A stretch of 64,000 bases of DNA from Cladorhizidae sp. MBARI D1340-BT2 (lineage: Eukaryota; Porifera; Demospongiae; Poecilosclerida; Cladorhizidae), in NCBI GenBank assembly GCA_028752905.1, contig JAQNBH010000015.1:15603669-15667668 (forward strand). The letters run 5' to 3'. This document shows positions 34,884 through 44,808 of the stretch, one piece after another. Within the stretch, counting starts at the first letter, position 1. Every line of letters begins with the position of its first letter. The notes under the pieces were generated by a model, which worked only from the letters and a program-made list of their open reading frames with translations, was not told the origin of the DNA and made no database searches. A program made the translations under genes and the position numbers.

Positions 34884-35120
34884 CTAAGTATTTGATAGGG
34901 TTCTTCACGATGAGCTTTTCCATAGGTTATGGTCCTTTGTCATCACTGGGAATCTATGGCATTGCTTTAAGGTTTATATTTCATCTAGATTTCAACTAGT
35001 GGCCAATATCTCAGATATTAACTGTAATTTCTCCCATCCCGGGAAGTATTCTTGGTTCCCTTCTGTTCTTGATCTTTGTTAATGATATGTCTTCTTATGC
35101 TTCGACCTCTTCCATATTTC
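34884..35120 (+). pseudogene. LINE reverse transcriptase fragment (middle)
   Basis: VLHDELFHRLWSFVITGNLW is followed near 35040 by PIPGSILGSLLFLIFVNDM, the RT motif B region of CR1/Jockey-type LINEs. The frame shifts once between them. The catalytic YADD box is missing because the fragment ends at about 35120, where an oppositely oriented piece of the same kind of RT begins. Confidence 0.65.
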
Positions 35121-35129
35121 TTTCAAAAA

Positions 35130-35450
35130 TCTAAATTGAGTCAAGGAGATTGATTTGTTAATAAAGAGGCATTTTTTAATATATGAAATGCTCACAAAGA
35201 CAAGGGAAATGGTACACAGGAGGGAGATCGGTCTATTGACTGACTTATCACCTGCTTTATGTACGGGAACATCCATCCAGTTGATTGGAAAATGGTGTTG
35301 GGAAAGACTTAGGGAGAAAAGATGAGTATAGATGGCTTCTTGATCTGAGGTAGCAACACAGATGAAGGCGTCTACTTTCAAGACTGACATTTCGATGTGG
35401 AGCCAACCAAACACGACCATAAAGTGGTCCTCTCCATGGCTGACCGGCAT
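35130..35450 (-). pseudogene. LINE reverse transcriptase fragment (N-terminal part), inverted
   Basis: The minus-strand frame reads HHFPINWMDVPVHKAGDKS and RPISLLCTISLVFVSISYIK, the early RT motifs of the same LINE type, ending SISLTQFRFLKE. It meets the fragment at 34884-35120 tail to tail. Confidence 0.65.
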
Positions 35451-35639
35451 GGCTGACCGGCCACGTTCACTGCATCTACTTGGCTAAGCATAGCAAGGTT
35501 GGTCCACAGCTAGACAGGCAACTGCCAGGGTTCAGTTGGTGAACTACTGCTCTGACAATGTCCATTGAATGTCTTATCATGGCAGCAGGTGGAGCATTGT
35601 CCAGAAACAAAGGCAACGGTGCATTAATAGCTGCAGGTG

Positions 35640-37266
35640 GGATCACAGTCTGGTGGATATCAGCATGATAGGAAGATCACGATACCCAACATGCTGTGTA
35701 CATCTCGTGCTCTTCCAGGGCTGTCATCACTACTCTCAGCCACACATACTCTTCAGACATGGTCGGAGCCTGCACATTTATGTGTAGGATTGTGCATCAA
35801 AGAGATACCAGTGCCATGAAATGAGTCCTCACTGTTCCAGAACTTGGATTGTGAACAATATTGTACACAGATTCTGTTGTAAACAGACTATTGCGCATTT
35901 TTGGTAGGCACACTTCTTCCATCTTAAAGTGTTGGCAGACTCCATTAACAATTTCATCAAATCACTTGCAGGAAGTGATCATACGACACACATAACCCCA
36001 GACTGAAGTGTGTGTCAATTAACCCTCTCTTATATGTGACAGCATGGATTTTCAGTGCCACGTAGAGTTGAAGTGGCACTGACACAGTCATGGCTGTGAC
36101 ACACTGTGCCCAATGACTTTGCTGCTCATAGATGTTGGACACTGTCCAAGACCAGTAGCTGTGAGTACGTTAGAGCAGTGGTTATAGTAGCTGTTTCCAC
36201 AAGCTGATTCTGGTGCTTGATGTTCGCCACATCTAAGATCATGTTCACTAGAGCCAAAAGAGATAGTGCCTTGGGAAGGAATGAGCCATCAAAGGTGAAC
36301 TTGGTGTCAAACATATCTCTGTGTGTACCACTTGTGCTGCTCTCACCAAATGCATGACATCACTGTATGGTCATGGGTGTTCTTGAGAGAATCTGCAGTA
36401 TCTTCCTGAAATATCAGAAGCATGTCTCTCCCCTGAGAGTATGCCATTAAGTCTGGAAACAGAGAGAGAATCCTGTTCTTCAATCTAGTTGTGCGGATTC
36501 GATGACTCGCAGTGACACCTAGCTGTTCCAGTCTAACTCTGTGCAGGTATACGTCAACCAGGTCTGCCAGTTTGACCACAGGGGAACAATCATCACCTCT
36601 TGTTTCCTCCATGAAAGTCAGCAACTCTGCGAAAACAATGCCATGCAGCTAAACCTCTTCCTCATGAATGTCCATTGATGCAGCCTGTCTTGCTTTGTTA
36701 TAGCGCATCCAGAGGCAGTTAGACTGATATTTTGCCTCATCCCTAGGTGCAAGTTTGGCAGGAAGCTCAGTGTCTTCTATTTTCAGGCAGCCTTTCTAAC
36801 ATTTCTATCCAACTGTTTTGATAATGCCGCATAGAACATTTGCAGAAGATGCACACCGGCTCTTTAGTCTGGGACATGGCTGTGAGCATACCATGTGTGA
36901 ACCATGGATGCATCAGACTGCTGCTAGTTTGATTATATTTTTACCAACAGGTTTTGTGCCACTGGGCTCTATTGAACACCAGTGTGGCTTCTATGCCACT
37001 TTCATCATCCATCCTGTCTAGGTCCAGCTCAGCTGATATTCATCAGATTCCTGAAATGCAAATAGATCCTTGGCCAGTGACACATATCGGTGACCTAATG
37101 GTGGCCTGTTTGACGTGGTAGGGCATTGTAAATCTTTCCCTATTACTACTTGGTAGAGAGCACAAACTTCCCAGTCAGTGGTGCAATATGGCTTGGGAGG
37201 AGAAGGCTGGGCAGGATCAATCAGCATATGCAATTTTGACATGGTGACAAAGAAAGAAGCAGACAA
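35640..37266 (-). pseudogene. Decayed protein of an uncharacterised invertebrate repeat family
   Basis: Consistent minus-strand stretches with stops between them: GHRYVSLAKDLFAFQE near 37100, a Trp/Lys/Cys part near 37010, FMEETRGDD near 36610, LADLVDVYLHRVRLEQLGV near 36560, RTTRLKNRILSLFPDL near 36490, SLLALVNMILDVANIKHQNQ near 36240, NPCCHI..CVSYDHFLQ near 36000, and YNIVHNPSSGT near 35860. I recognise the pattern as recurring in predicted proteins of cnidarians and molluscs, but I know of no assigned function. A repeat or transposon origin is inferred from its setting. Confidence 0.45.
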
Positions 37267-37394
37267 CAGGAGCCAAATAGAACATTACCAGGCATATGCA
37301 TCTTCCAAGTCTATATAGGTTTCACAACTGACAGTGCACACCAGAGTATAAGGAGTTAGCTGAGGCAGTTTGTATCTGACCTCTGGTGAGCTTG

Positions 37395-37399
37395 CGAGG
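37395..37399. repeat. Target site duplication of LTR element B (left)
   Basis: CGAGG immediately before the left LTR; the identical pentamer follows the right LTR at 44809-44813. Five-base duplications are normal for Ty3/gypsy integrases. Confidence 0.85.
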
Positions 37400-38027
37400 T
37401 GCCGGGGAAATTACCCTCTCCTGAGGCCTTCCTGCCTCAACAAATAACACTGGTCGCTTAGTAGTCCGAGCGGAGACTTCTTCTGGTAATTTCCACCGCG
37501 ACGCCTAGGAGCTCAGGGTACTGGCTACACCACCAATCACCCCTCCTAGACCTAACTGGACAAGCCGTACCACCGCCTCTCTCTAGGCCCTTTACGGTCT
37601 TGCCCCTTTGGCTCCCTACCCAACACTTGGGTAGATAAGTATTGATTAAATATCAAGTCAATGCCAAAGACACATACAGAGTATAGTCTAACTTCTCTCT
37701 CTCTCTCTCTGACTGTCTCTCTACTCTCCTTATATACATACATTCAGTCACATGATAATGATAGCCAATCAAATACTATAGTTCATTCTATCTGTAATCT
37801 TGGTCTTGGGTGTTCTTGTGGTATTCATTGTGGTGTTCCCTTTTAGGTAATCTTAGTCTTGGGTGTATCCAATACTTGTGGTATTCACTGTGGCTGTTCC
37901 CTTTTAGATAATCTTAGTCTTGGGTGTATCCAATGCTTGTGGTAGTAGTGATCATTAACTGTGGGTTGTGGATATGGTGGGTTACTGTTTGAAAAGTCAG
38001 GGAGTGGTCCTGTTAATTTCCCTGACA
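37400..38027 (-). repeat. LTR of element B (3' LTR on the minus strand)
   Basis: 628 bp, beginning TGCCGGGGAA and ending CCCTGACA. It matches 44176-44808 along its full length with about 14 substitutions and a few indels counted by eye (roughly 2%). It contains a CT microsatellite near 37690, TATATACATAC near 37732 and a CCAAT box near 37766. On the minus strand the purine tract at 38028 precedes it, which makes it the 3' LTR. Confidence 0.9.
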
Positions 38028-38610
38028 CCTCCCCCTCCTCTAAACGAGAGCTATGCTCTCTGCTTAGTCCGTCAGCATTTGCATTCTTAGATCCAGGTCG
38101 AGAGATCTTGTACTTGTATGGATCGTCGTGTAGACACGGCCAGTCCATTGATCTTCGGATGGTTTCCATGGTCCTTTCCTGTCCACAATGTCCAGCCGTT
38201 GGGGAACTATGGGCCAGATGGAGTATCTCATTCCGGTTTCGAGTGGGTTCCATAATCAGCTTTCGTCCTTCCTCGGTTAGTGGTTGCCTCGGTAGCAATC
38301 CCTTTTCCCCGGTGTACCGGTCATCACCAGAGCTAGCCAGTTGCCTTGCCTTCTCTAGTGTAGAGTCGGCCATCTGCATTGCTCGCAGCTCTCCTGGGTT
38401 GACTCGTTCTGGCGACCCTGGTGTGGTTCGATCTGCCACTTGTGTATGCTCAGTCTTTTCTTGGGCAAACAAGTCCTCAGCTAAGGAGAAGGGAAAGGGG
38501 TTATCACTTTCACACACTTCTGCCTCGGGTGGTTCAGGTTTTCTCAGCCCCCCCATTGGTTTTGGCGGCAGTCGCAGAGGATGTGGTGGTGCTGGCGACC
38601 TTTCTGACAT
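37885..38610 (-). pseudogene. pol: Element B pol remnant: integrase zinc region then RNase H end
   Basis: A 241-codon frame in minus orientation that ends inside the LTR. EEGRKLIMEPTRNRNEILHL with AHSSPTAGHCGQERT near 38190 is the N-terminal zinc-binding region of a retroviral-type integrase. It is followed, after a deletion joint near 38115, by GSKNANADGLSREH, the usual end of gypsy RNase H. Integrase therefore comes before RNase H, the order known from Gmr1-like Ty3 elements. RT and the integrase core are gone, so B is non-autonomous. Confidence 0.65.
38028..38041 (-). other. Polypurine tract of element B
   Basis: The minus strand reads AGAGGAGGGGGAGG directly before the 3' LTR, where the plus-strand primer forms in LTR retrotransposons. 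Confidence 0.75.
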
Positions 38611-38623
38611 CAGCTCCTCCTCT

Positions 38624-38628
38624 GGTAG
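38624..38628. repeat. Target site duplication of LTR element C (left)
   Basis: GGTAG directly before the left LTR; the same five bases follow the right LTR at 42369-42373. It proves that element C inserted into element B. Confidence 0.9.
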
Positions 38629-39173
38629 TGTAAGCGTCCCGCTCCCTACATTCCAGCTGCTTTAGCTTGGCAATGTAGAGGAACACTTTGATGCCTAGTC
38701 CAAATTAGAATCACGCTATTCTAATTTACCACTAGACCAACCCAGCCTACAGTATTCCTGTAGCTACAATTTGAGAGCGAGTTAAATAGCTTTAATTACA
38801 AACAAGGCACAAACGAGGTGCGCCGCCTTTTAATTGAACAACAATGCAACTACTCTCAGTTCTACAAAAGTCCTAATCACACATAAATCTATCAAAGTTC
38901 TTCTCTTTCTCACTCGTCTCTCTCTCTCTCTTCACGTCATCCCTCGTCAGACGTGTCCGCAATCTCTCCCAAAATAACCATGTTTGGTATTCTGGAGTGG
39001 CCTTCCGGCATGAGTCTCTGACCAATCAGCATCCTTCTCGTCAGGTGACTTGTCTGAGCCATTTGGCAACCTGTGTGGTTCATCAACGTTCGAGACACTT
39101 CCGCTGGCCTGTAGATCTGACGACCCGTGTGGTTCTCTCTCAGTCAGGGTCGAGTCTGTGGAGATCCCTAACA
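38629..39173 (-). repeat. LTR of element C (3' LTR on the minus strand)
   Basis: 545 bp, TGTAAGCG to CCCTAACA, nearly identical to 41822-42368: five substitutions and one CT indel counted by eye (about 1%). A hairpin AAATTAGAAT / ATTCTAATTT lies near 38702-38727. TAAGGTTGGGGGAA on the minus strand (39174-39187) is the purine tract. The last 75 or so codons of the element's long frame are encoded within this LTR. Confidence 0.92.
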
Positions 39174-41622
39174 TTCCCCCAACCTTAGTTAGAGACCCGT
39201 GGTCTCTAGATAACCCATCCGCATTAGCGTTGGACTTGCCTTGGATGGTGTCTTCCAGGAACTTATCCTCGTGTGGGTTGAGCAGGAGCAGCTTCTCAAT
39301 GATGGGCACTAGAGCCTTCTTCTCTTCCCCTTCATTGTGCAAGAACTTGAGGATAACGTTTTTAAGGTATTCCATATTTGACACGCCCTTTTCTCTATCA
39401 CGATTTCTCTCCCATCTTCTGATCTCTTCCTTGAGGACCTTGGCCTGGTCGGCCAGCCTGAGGGAGTTTACTTCGCTCTCCCGTAACAACTCCGTCAGAT
39501 GCTTCAATTTCTTCGCCGCCACCTTCAGCTGCCCCTGAGAGTTGACAAGGAGCTCGCTACTAGTCTGGCGAGTCTTCTCGTGAATGGCAGTAGTAGTGGG
39601 GCTCCCTAGCTCTTCCTCTTCCATACTCAGCAACTGGTTGAAGTTAATGCTGGAATCCGGGCCAGGGAGCATGCCTATGCTCTCCAACTGCGCCTGTTTC
39701 ATCCCTTCTCCCGAGGAGCGTTGCTCGCAGGGGGGCCTGATGTCGTCCACAACATTCGTGGGCCTTCTTGCAACCGGTGCTACAGTCCTTTCCTTCGCTG
39801 AGCCTGTGGTGCTGGTGCTGTGGGCGCCAACGAGGACACGGCTGTCCACCTCTTGCTGCAGCCAGCTGAATTCACTCTGCAACACCTCCAGCTCTGTCTT
39901 GACACCCGTCACAACCTTGTTGTGCTCCTCTTGCAGCTGGTCCATCTGGATCTTAAAAGCAGCTGTCACTTCCTCAGTCTCGTGCCGAAGATGCACAATA
40001 AGCTCACCCTGCTCCTGGCTCTGGAGGGCATGCTGCGCTGCCTCATGCCTCAGGGCCTGTTCCAGCCCTTGCTTCTCCTTCTCCAACTGCCCCTGCAGCA
40101 CCGCCATGGTGTCCTGAAGCTCCATCTCGCTCGCCTCTGCCTCACCTCCATCAGCAACCAGGTAGAGAGCAGACATGATGGGCCCGTCTCGTTCCTGTTG
40201 TAGGCGCTCCCGTTCCTCAAGTGCGTCCTGCTCCAGTTGCTGAGCACGGGTGACCACCATGCCTGACCCAGTCGCGATGGAAGTAGGTGGGGTGTTCAGC
40301 TCGTCGTAGCTCGGTTCGCTGTCCAGAGCCTTCTTCAAATAGTTCCGGAAGTGAGGTATATCCCTTCCCATCAGCATATCCTCGGTGATATGTTTCGACA
40401 CTCCTACCGCAATGGTCGTGGTCTTCCCTTCAACTTCGAGGGTCACACTTGCTGCTGGAAAGTAAATCTTCCTTTCTGATGCAGTATTGTACGGTATATT
40501 CCACCCCAAATAATCTTCTTTGTCAACACAGCTGGGGTGCACGAGGGTCTTAGTGCATCCAGTGTCTAGTAAGGCTTTGATGACCTTGCCGTTGATCTTG
40601 ACCGTTTTTGTCCAGTCGGGCATGTGGTGTTGTCGTGGTACGACTTGAAGGCTGCACTTGGCATGCTCTACCTTCACCTTGCAATCTCTTTGGTAGTGAC
40701 CTTTCCTACCACATCTGAAGCATTGTACTGATCCTAAGTCTTTAGGATAGGGAGGAGGTCCATCCCGGCTCCGCTGTTGCTCGTTCTTCTTGGGCTCTGC
40801 TCTTTCGAAACGACTCGTGTTTCTCGTCACAGGGTAAGGTTCTTTCTTTACGTAGCGGTCTGTTCGTGTCTTTTGGTTTCCTAGGTATCGGATGACCGCT
40901 TCCGTCAGATCCTCATAACTCTGGCAGTCCAAGTTTCTCATAGGGGTTTCCAACCAACCTGGAAGTTTCATTAGAACCATCTCCATCAAGACTGCTTCTC
41001 TGTCCGTCTTTCTGGTAGAGTCCAACCACTGGTTGAAATTCTGCCTATAATCCCTCAACCATTGGTCTGGATTAGTAGAGTTGAACGTCTGGTCAAACAC
41101 TTTTCGCCTATGGGTCTCTGTCGAGATCTGGTACGTTGAAAGTAACACTTTCTTGACTGTGGCGTAGTCAGCTTGTTGTTCTGCTGGAAGTGCTGCGACA
41201 ACTAGCAGTCCTGCCCCAGACAACGATCCTCTAAATCTGATGGTCCATTGAGGTTGAGGCCATCCTGCTATGTCTGCTGTGGCCTCAAATGTATCCAGAT
41301 AGGCAGACATGTCATCTGTGTCCTCATTGAACTTATGGAGAGTAAGGTGAGGTGGTGGTGGTGCTGCTGCTGGAGGTGGTCTCTGGTCGCGTATAGCTTC
41401 TATCCACCTTCTCTGTTGATCATTAGCGAAATGTCTCTCTTCAGCACGTTGCTCTTCATCCCTTTTAGCTTTTTCTTGCTCCAGCTCAATCCAACGATCC
41501 ATGAACTTGTCGAAGCGACCAAGGGATCGTGGAGGGTCTTCCTCCTCTTGATAATCCTCCTCGAGGACGTTTCCTGTTCGTTGTGGACGCTCATAACCCG
41601 ATCGTAGAGCCATCTGATTCAA
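38947..41622 (-). CDS. LTR element C polyprotein: gag-protease fused to golgin-like coiled coil and GRIP domain
   Basis: One uninterrupted 891-codon frame. Residues 1-295: gag with charged N-terminus and GSLSGAGLL..PAEQQADY capsid-like part. Residues 301-314: CCHC knuckle CFRCGRKGHYQRDC. Residues 350-430: aspartic protease, ALLDTGCTKTLVHP to MLMGRDIPHF. From about 485 the sequence is not retroviral: coiled coil 500-595, Pro/Ser-rich hinge, second coiled coil 690-745, and EYLKNVILKFL..LVPIIEKLLLLNPHE at 751-787, a GRIP domain of the GCC2 type. Residues 798-806 NANADGLSR return to gypsy RNase H, and from 817 the LTR is read. RT and integrase are absent, so it would need another element's enzymes. 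GRIP domains bind Arl1-type GTPases at the trans-Golgi; whether this copy does is unknown. Confidence 0.88.
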   Translation of the reverse strand: MNQMALRSGYERPQRTGNVLEEDYQEEEDPPRSLGRFDKFMDRWIELEQEKAKRDEEQRAEERHFANDQQRRWIEAIRDQRPPPAAAPPPPHLTLHKFNEDTDDMSAYLDTFEATADIAGWPQPQWTIRFRGSLSGAGLLVVAALPAEQQADYATVKKVLLSTYQISTETHRRKVFDQTFNSTNPDQWLRDYRQNFNQWLDSTRKTDREAVLMEMVLMKLPGWLETPMRNLDCQSYEDLTEAVIRYLGNQKTRTDRYVKKEPYPVTRNTSRFERAEPKKNEQQRSRDGPPPYPKDLGSVQCFRCGRKGHYQRDCKVKVEHAKCSLQVVPRQHHMPDWTKTVKINGKVIKALLDTGCTKTLVHPSCVDKEDYLGWNIPYNTASERKIYFPAASVTLEVEGKTTTIAVGVSKHITEDMLMGRDIPHFRNYLKKALDSEPSYDELNTPPTSIATGSGMVVTRAQQLEQDALEERERLQQERDGPIMSALYLVADGGEAEASEMELQDTMAVLQGQLEKEKQGLEQALRHEAAQHALQSQEQGELIVHLRHETEEVTAAFKIQMDQLQEEHNKVVTGVKTELEVLQSEFSWLQQEVDSRVLVGAHSTSTTGSAKERTVAPVARRPTNVVDDIRPPCEQRSSGEGMKQAQLESIGMLPGPDSSINFNQLLSMEEEELGSPTTTAIHEKTRQTSSELLVNSQGQLKVAAKKLKHLTELLRESEVNSLRLADQAKVLKEEIRRWERNRDREKGVSNMEYLKNVILKFLHNEGEEKKALVPIIEKLLLLNPHEDKFLEDTIQGKSNANADGLSRDHGSLTKVGGMLGISTDSTLTEREPHGSSDLQASGSVSNVDEPHRLPNGSDKSPDEKDADWSETHAGRPLQNTKHGYFGRDCGHV
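39238..39378 (-). other. GRIP domain captured by LTR element C
   Basis: Residues 749-795 of the polyprotein. NMEYLKNVILKFL contains the invariant Tyr of GRIP domains, followed after a charged loop by LVPIIEKLLLLNPHEDKF. The coiled coil before it ends EEIRRWERNRDREKG, as in golgins where GRIP caps a coiled-coil rod. No intron interrupts the captured part, which fits an mRNA origin. Confidence 0.85.
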
Positions 41623-41801
41623 TCAACGATAACAACCACACCAAATTTTTTTGTACACAACTCAAAAACTACGTCAGGGTTGTTTATTCACGTTCCAAGG
41701 TTCTTACCCGAACGGTATCCCTAACTTAGCTAATAGTTTACAACTCAGAAACAATACAACTGCACTTAGCTACAATAGCTATGCCTGGGATTCTCACAAC
41801 T

Positions 41802-41820
41802 GATCCCACCGCTGCCACCA
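41802..41820 (-). other. Primer-binding site of element C
   Basis: The minus strand reads TGGTGGCAGCGGTGGGATC, one base after the LTR. It would pair with a tRNA ending ...CGCTGCCACCA. Elements A and B share its first 12 bases. Confidence 0.8.
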
Positions 41821-41821
41821 A

Positions 41822-42368
41822 TGTAAGCGTCCCGCTCCCTACACTCCAGCTGCTTTAGCTTGGCAATGTAGAGGAACACTTTGATGCCTAGTCCAAATTA
41901 GAATCACGCTATTCTAATTTACCACTAGACCAACCCAGCCTACAGTATTCCTGTAGCTACAATTTGAGAGCGAGTTAAATAGCTTTAATTACAAACAAGG
42001 CACAAACGAGGTGCACCGCCTTTTAATTGAACAACAATGCAACTACTCTCAGTTCTACAAAAGTCCTAATCACACATAAATCTATCAAAGTTCTTCTCTT
42101 TCTCACTCGTCTCTCTCTCTCTCTCTTCACGTCATCCCTCGTCAGACGTGTCCGCAATCTCTCCCAAAATGACCATGTTTGGTATTCTGGAGTGGCCTTC
42201 CAGCATGAGTCTCTGACCAATCAGCATCCTTCTCGTCAGGTGACTTGTCTGAGCCATTTGGCAACCTGTGTGGTTCATCAACGTTCGAGACACTTCCGCT
42301 GGCCTGTAGATCTGACGACCCGTGTGGTTCTCTCTCAGTCAGGGTCGAGTCTGTGGAGATCCCTGACA
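41822..42368 (-). repeat. LTR of element C (5' LTR on the minus strand)
   Basis: 547 bp, TGTAAGCG to CCCTGACA, partner of 38629-39173. GGTAG follows at 42369-42373 as the target duplication. CCAAT near 42217 could be part of its promoter. Confidence 0.92.
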
Positions 42369-42373
42369 GGTAG

Positions 42374-43946
42374 TCTGTCAATGGGTGTGGGCAGCTGTAG
42401 TTCGTTGTCAGAGGAGTGGGTGTCCTCGGTTTCATCCAGGGCCGGACCCGTGAGCTTTACCAAGTCTTGGGTCTGTTGCTCCTGGTCTGCTTGTTCCATT
42501 CGACTCTGTTCCTTAGTTTGGCTGCGTGTTGCTATGCTAGCCACGTCCAGAGGATCCTTGGGGTTCACCTCTGCTTCATCTGGTGGGGTTTCAGCCACCC
42601 ACTTGGCCAACTGTGGTACGTCCCTGCCGACCAGCATGTCGACAGTGAGGTGGGGAGACACACCCACCGTGAGTAGTTGTCGAGTCCCTTTCACTTCCAA
42701 CATTACCCGTGCAGCTGGGAACCATACCTCTCTGGCACTGGATGTAGAGTAAGGTATCTCCCAGCCGAGCCTCTGCTTCTTAGATACACACCGTGGATGG
42801 ACCAAGGATCTCGTGCACCCGGTGTCGAGCCAGAGAGATGTGGCTGTCCATTCAGCTTTCCCTCTCTGATCCAGGGATTCTTGGGCGATAGGGCTTTCGA
42901 GTCATCGGTGAATTGGGCTCTCTCAAGTTTCACCTGGCAGTCCCTTTTGAAGTGCCCAAGTTTGTTGCACATGAAGCATCTAATTTCATTTCGGGAGTTT
43001 GTAGGCGATAACCTGGGATTTTCTCTCGAGGAGAATAGCGGTCTCCGATCTGTCTGGGCTCCACTTTCTAGTGGCTCAGAGGTCTATATGGTGTCTCATG
43101 ATGTACCATCTTCTCTCTGGTCGGTTGTGACCGTGGAGACTGCCTCGGGTCATCATGGTCGCGACGGGTTTGATTGCTAAGGTGTCTCACCACGGTTTCA
43201 GACAGCTCCTCGTACATCTTGAGGTTGAGGGTTCGCATTCTTGCCTCGAGCCATCTCGGTAGTTTGGACAATGTTACTTCTATCAGCAACGTGGCCTCAA
43301 CATCCAAGGGGGAAGAGGCCAGCCACTGATGGAAGTTCTGTCGGTGTTTGGCCAACCAGCCCTCAGGATTGATGGTCGAGAAGGCGGTCTCAAAGGTCCT
43401 GTGACGGTATGTCTCGGTCGTGATGCGGTACTCTCTCAGAAGTTCCACCTTGACCAAGCGGTAGATGTTCTGCTCATCTGCTGGCATCGCTGACATAGTG
43501 GTCAGTCCTGCCCCAGAGAGTGAGGATCTTAGGATGATGGCCCACTGGGGTGCTGGCCATCCCCCAGCGAGGGCTGTTGCCTCAAAGGCTTCGAGGAACG
43601 CACCCATGTCATCAATACCCTCAGCGAACTTGGGTACTGATAGTTTGGGCATTGGAGGAGGGGGTATGTCTACCGGGAGAGGTTGTCGGAGTTCAGCCAT
43701 CATCTGCATGAACCGCTCCTGCTGTCGAGCCTCTCTGTCCTCCTGCCTAGCTTGGGCCTCCTCTCGCTTCTGCTCCTGCCTAGCTTGGGCCTCCTCTCGC
43801 TTCTGCTCCTCCCTCTCACTCCTAAGTTGATCCACCTGGACCCACTGCTGCAAGAACCGATCCATTGGGTCTGCAGGCATGCTGGTCTCAGGGGTGTTCC
43901 CATGTACCCTTCGGGATTCCCTAGGAGGCCTCCTATCCTCTGCCAT
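42374..43946 (-). pseudogene. gag-pro: Element B gag-protease, interrupted
   Basis: The minus-strand frame from 43946 gives 292 codons of gag: coiled coil with an 11-residue tandem duplication (QKREEAQARQE), PKFAEGIDDMGAFLEAFEAT, LRSSLSGAGLTT..MPADEQ, ending at a stop at 43068. The CCHC knuckle (CNKLGHFKRDC) is in another frame near 42960. Protease LDTGCTRSLVHP follows near 42815 after a further shift and runs to LVGRDVPQL near 42615. It is colinear with element C gag-protease but clearly diverged. Element C inserted just after TPIDRLP, at 42373. At least two frame breaks make it non-functional. Confidence 0.82.
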
Positions 43947-44155
43947 AGAAGACTCGGAGAGTAGGATTATCTTCCAAACAAAAATTATACAAATTAAAAA
44001 TCAAAAAGACACAACCTCCTCCTAGCTCTTCTCCTGGCTACTGAAGGGTCGGTTTTCAACCCACAAGGCCGTACCCTGGGTGTCACCTTCCAGCTAGCTA
44101 AGCAACTCCTCTTTGCTAGCTACTGGCTGGTCCGGGATCTCCTCACTAAGAAAAA

Positions 44156-44174
44156 TATCCCACCGCTGCCACCA
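44156..44174 (-). other. Primer-binding site of element B
   Basis: The minus strand reads TGGTGGCAGCGGTGGGATA, one base after the 5' LTR end. It matches the element C site in its first 18 bases. Confidence 0.78.
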
Positions 44175-44175
44175 C

Positions 44176-44808
44176 TGTCGGGGAAATTACCCTCTCCTGA
44201 GGCCTTCCTGCCTCAACGAATAACACTGGTCGCTTAGTAGTCCGAGCGGAGACTACTTCTGGTAATTTCCACTGCGATGCCTAGGAGCTCAGGGTACTGG
44301 CTACACCACCAATCACCCCTCCTAGACCTAACTGGACAAGCCGTACCTCCGCCTCTCTCTAGGCCCTTTACGGTCTTGCTCCCTTGGCTCCCTACCCAAC
44401 ACTTGGGTAGATAAGTATTGATTAAATATCAAGTCAATGCCAAAGACACATACAGAGTATAGTCTAACTTCTCTCTCTCTCTCTCTCTCTGACTGTCTCT
44501 CTACTCTCCTTATATACATACATTAAGTCACATGATAATGATAGCCAATCAAATACTATAGTTCATTCTATCTGTAATCTTGGTCTTGGGTGTTCTTGTG
44601 GTATTCATTGTGGGTGTTCCCTTTTAGGTAATCTTAGTCTTGGGTGTATCCAATACTTGTGGTATTCACTGTGGCTGTTCCCTTTTAGGTAATCTTAGTC
44701 TTGGGTGTATCCAATGCTTGTGGTAGTAGTGATCATTAACTGTGGGTTGTGGTTATTGTGGGTTACTGTTTGAAAAGTCAGGGAGCGGTCCTGTTAATTT
44801 CCCTGGCA
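44176..44808 (-). repeat. LTR of element B (5' LTR on the minus strand)
   Basis: 633 bp, TGTCGGGGAA to CCCTGGCA, partner of 37400-38027, followed by the CGAGG target duplication at 44809-44813. Confidence 0.9.

Noticed and set aside
34884..35450. Twin-priming inversion
   Set aside because: The order of the halves (plus middle part left, minus early part right) does not fit the twin-priming product in either orientation.
38997..40203. Plus-strand frames of 63-177 codons
   Set aside because: Antisense shadows of the 891-codon frame of element C and its LTR.
42027..43964. Plus-strand frames opposite element B
   Set aside because: Antisense of the gag-protease region and LTR; no motif of their own.
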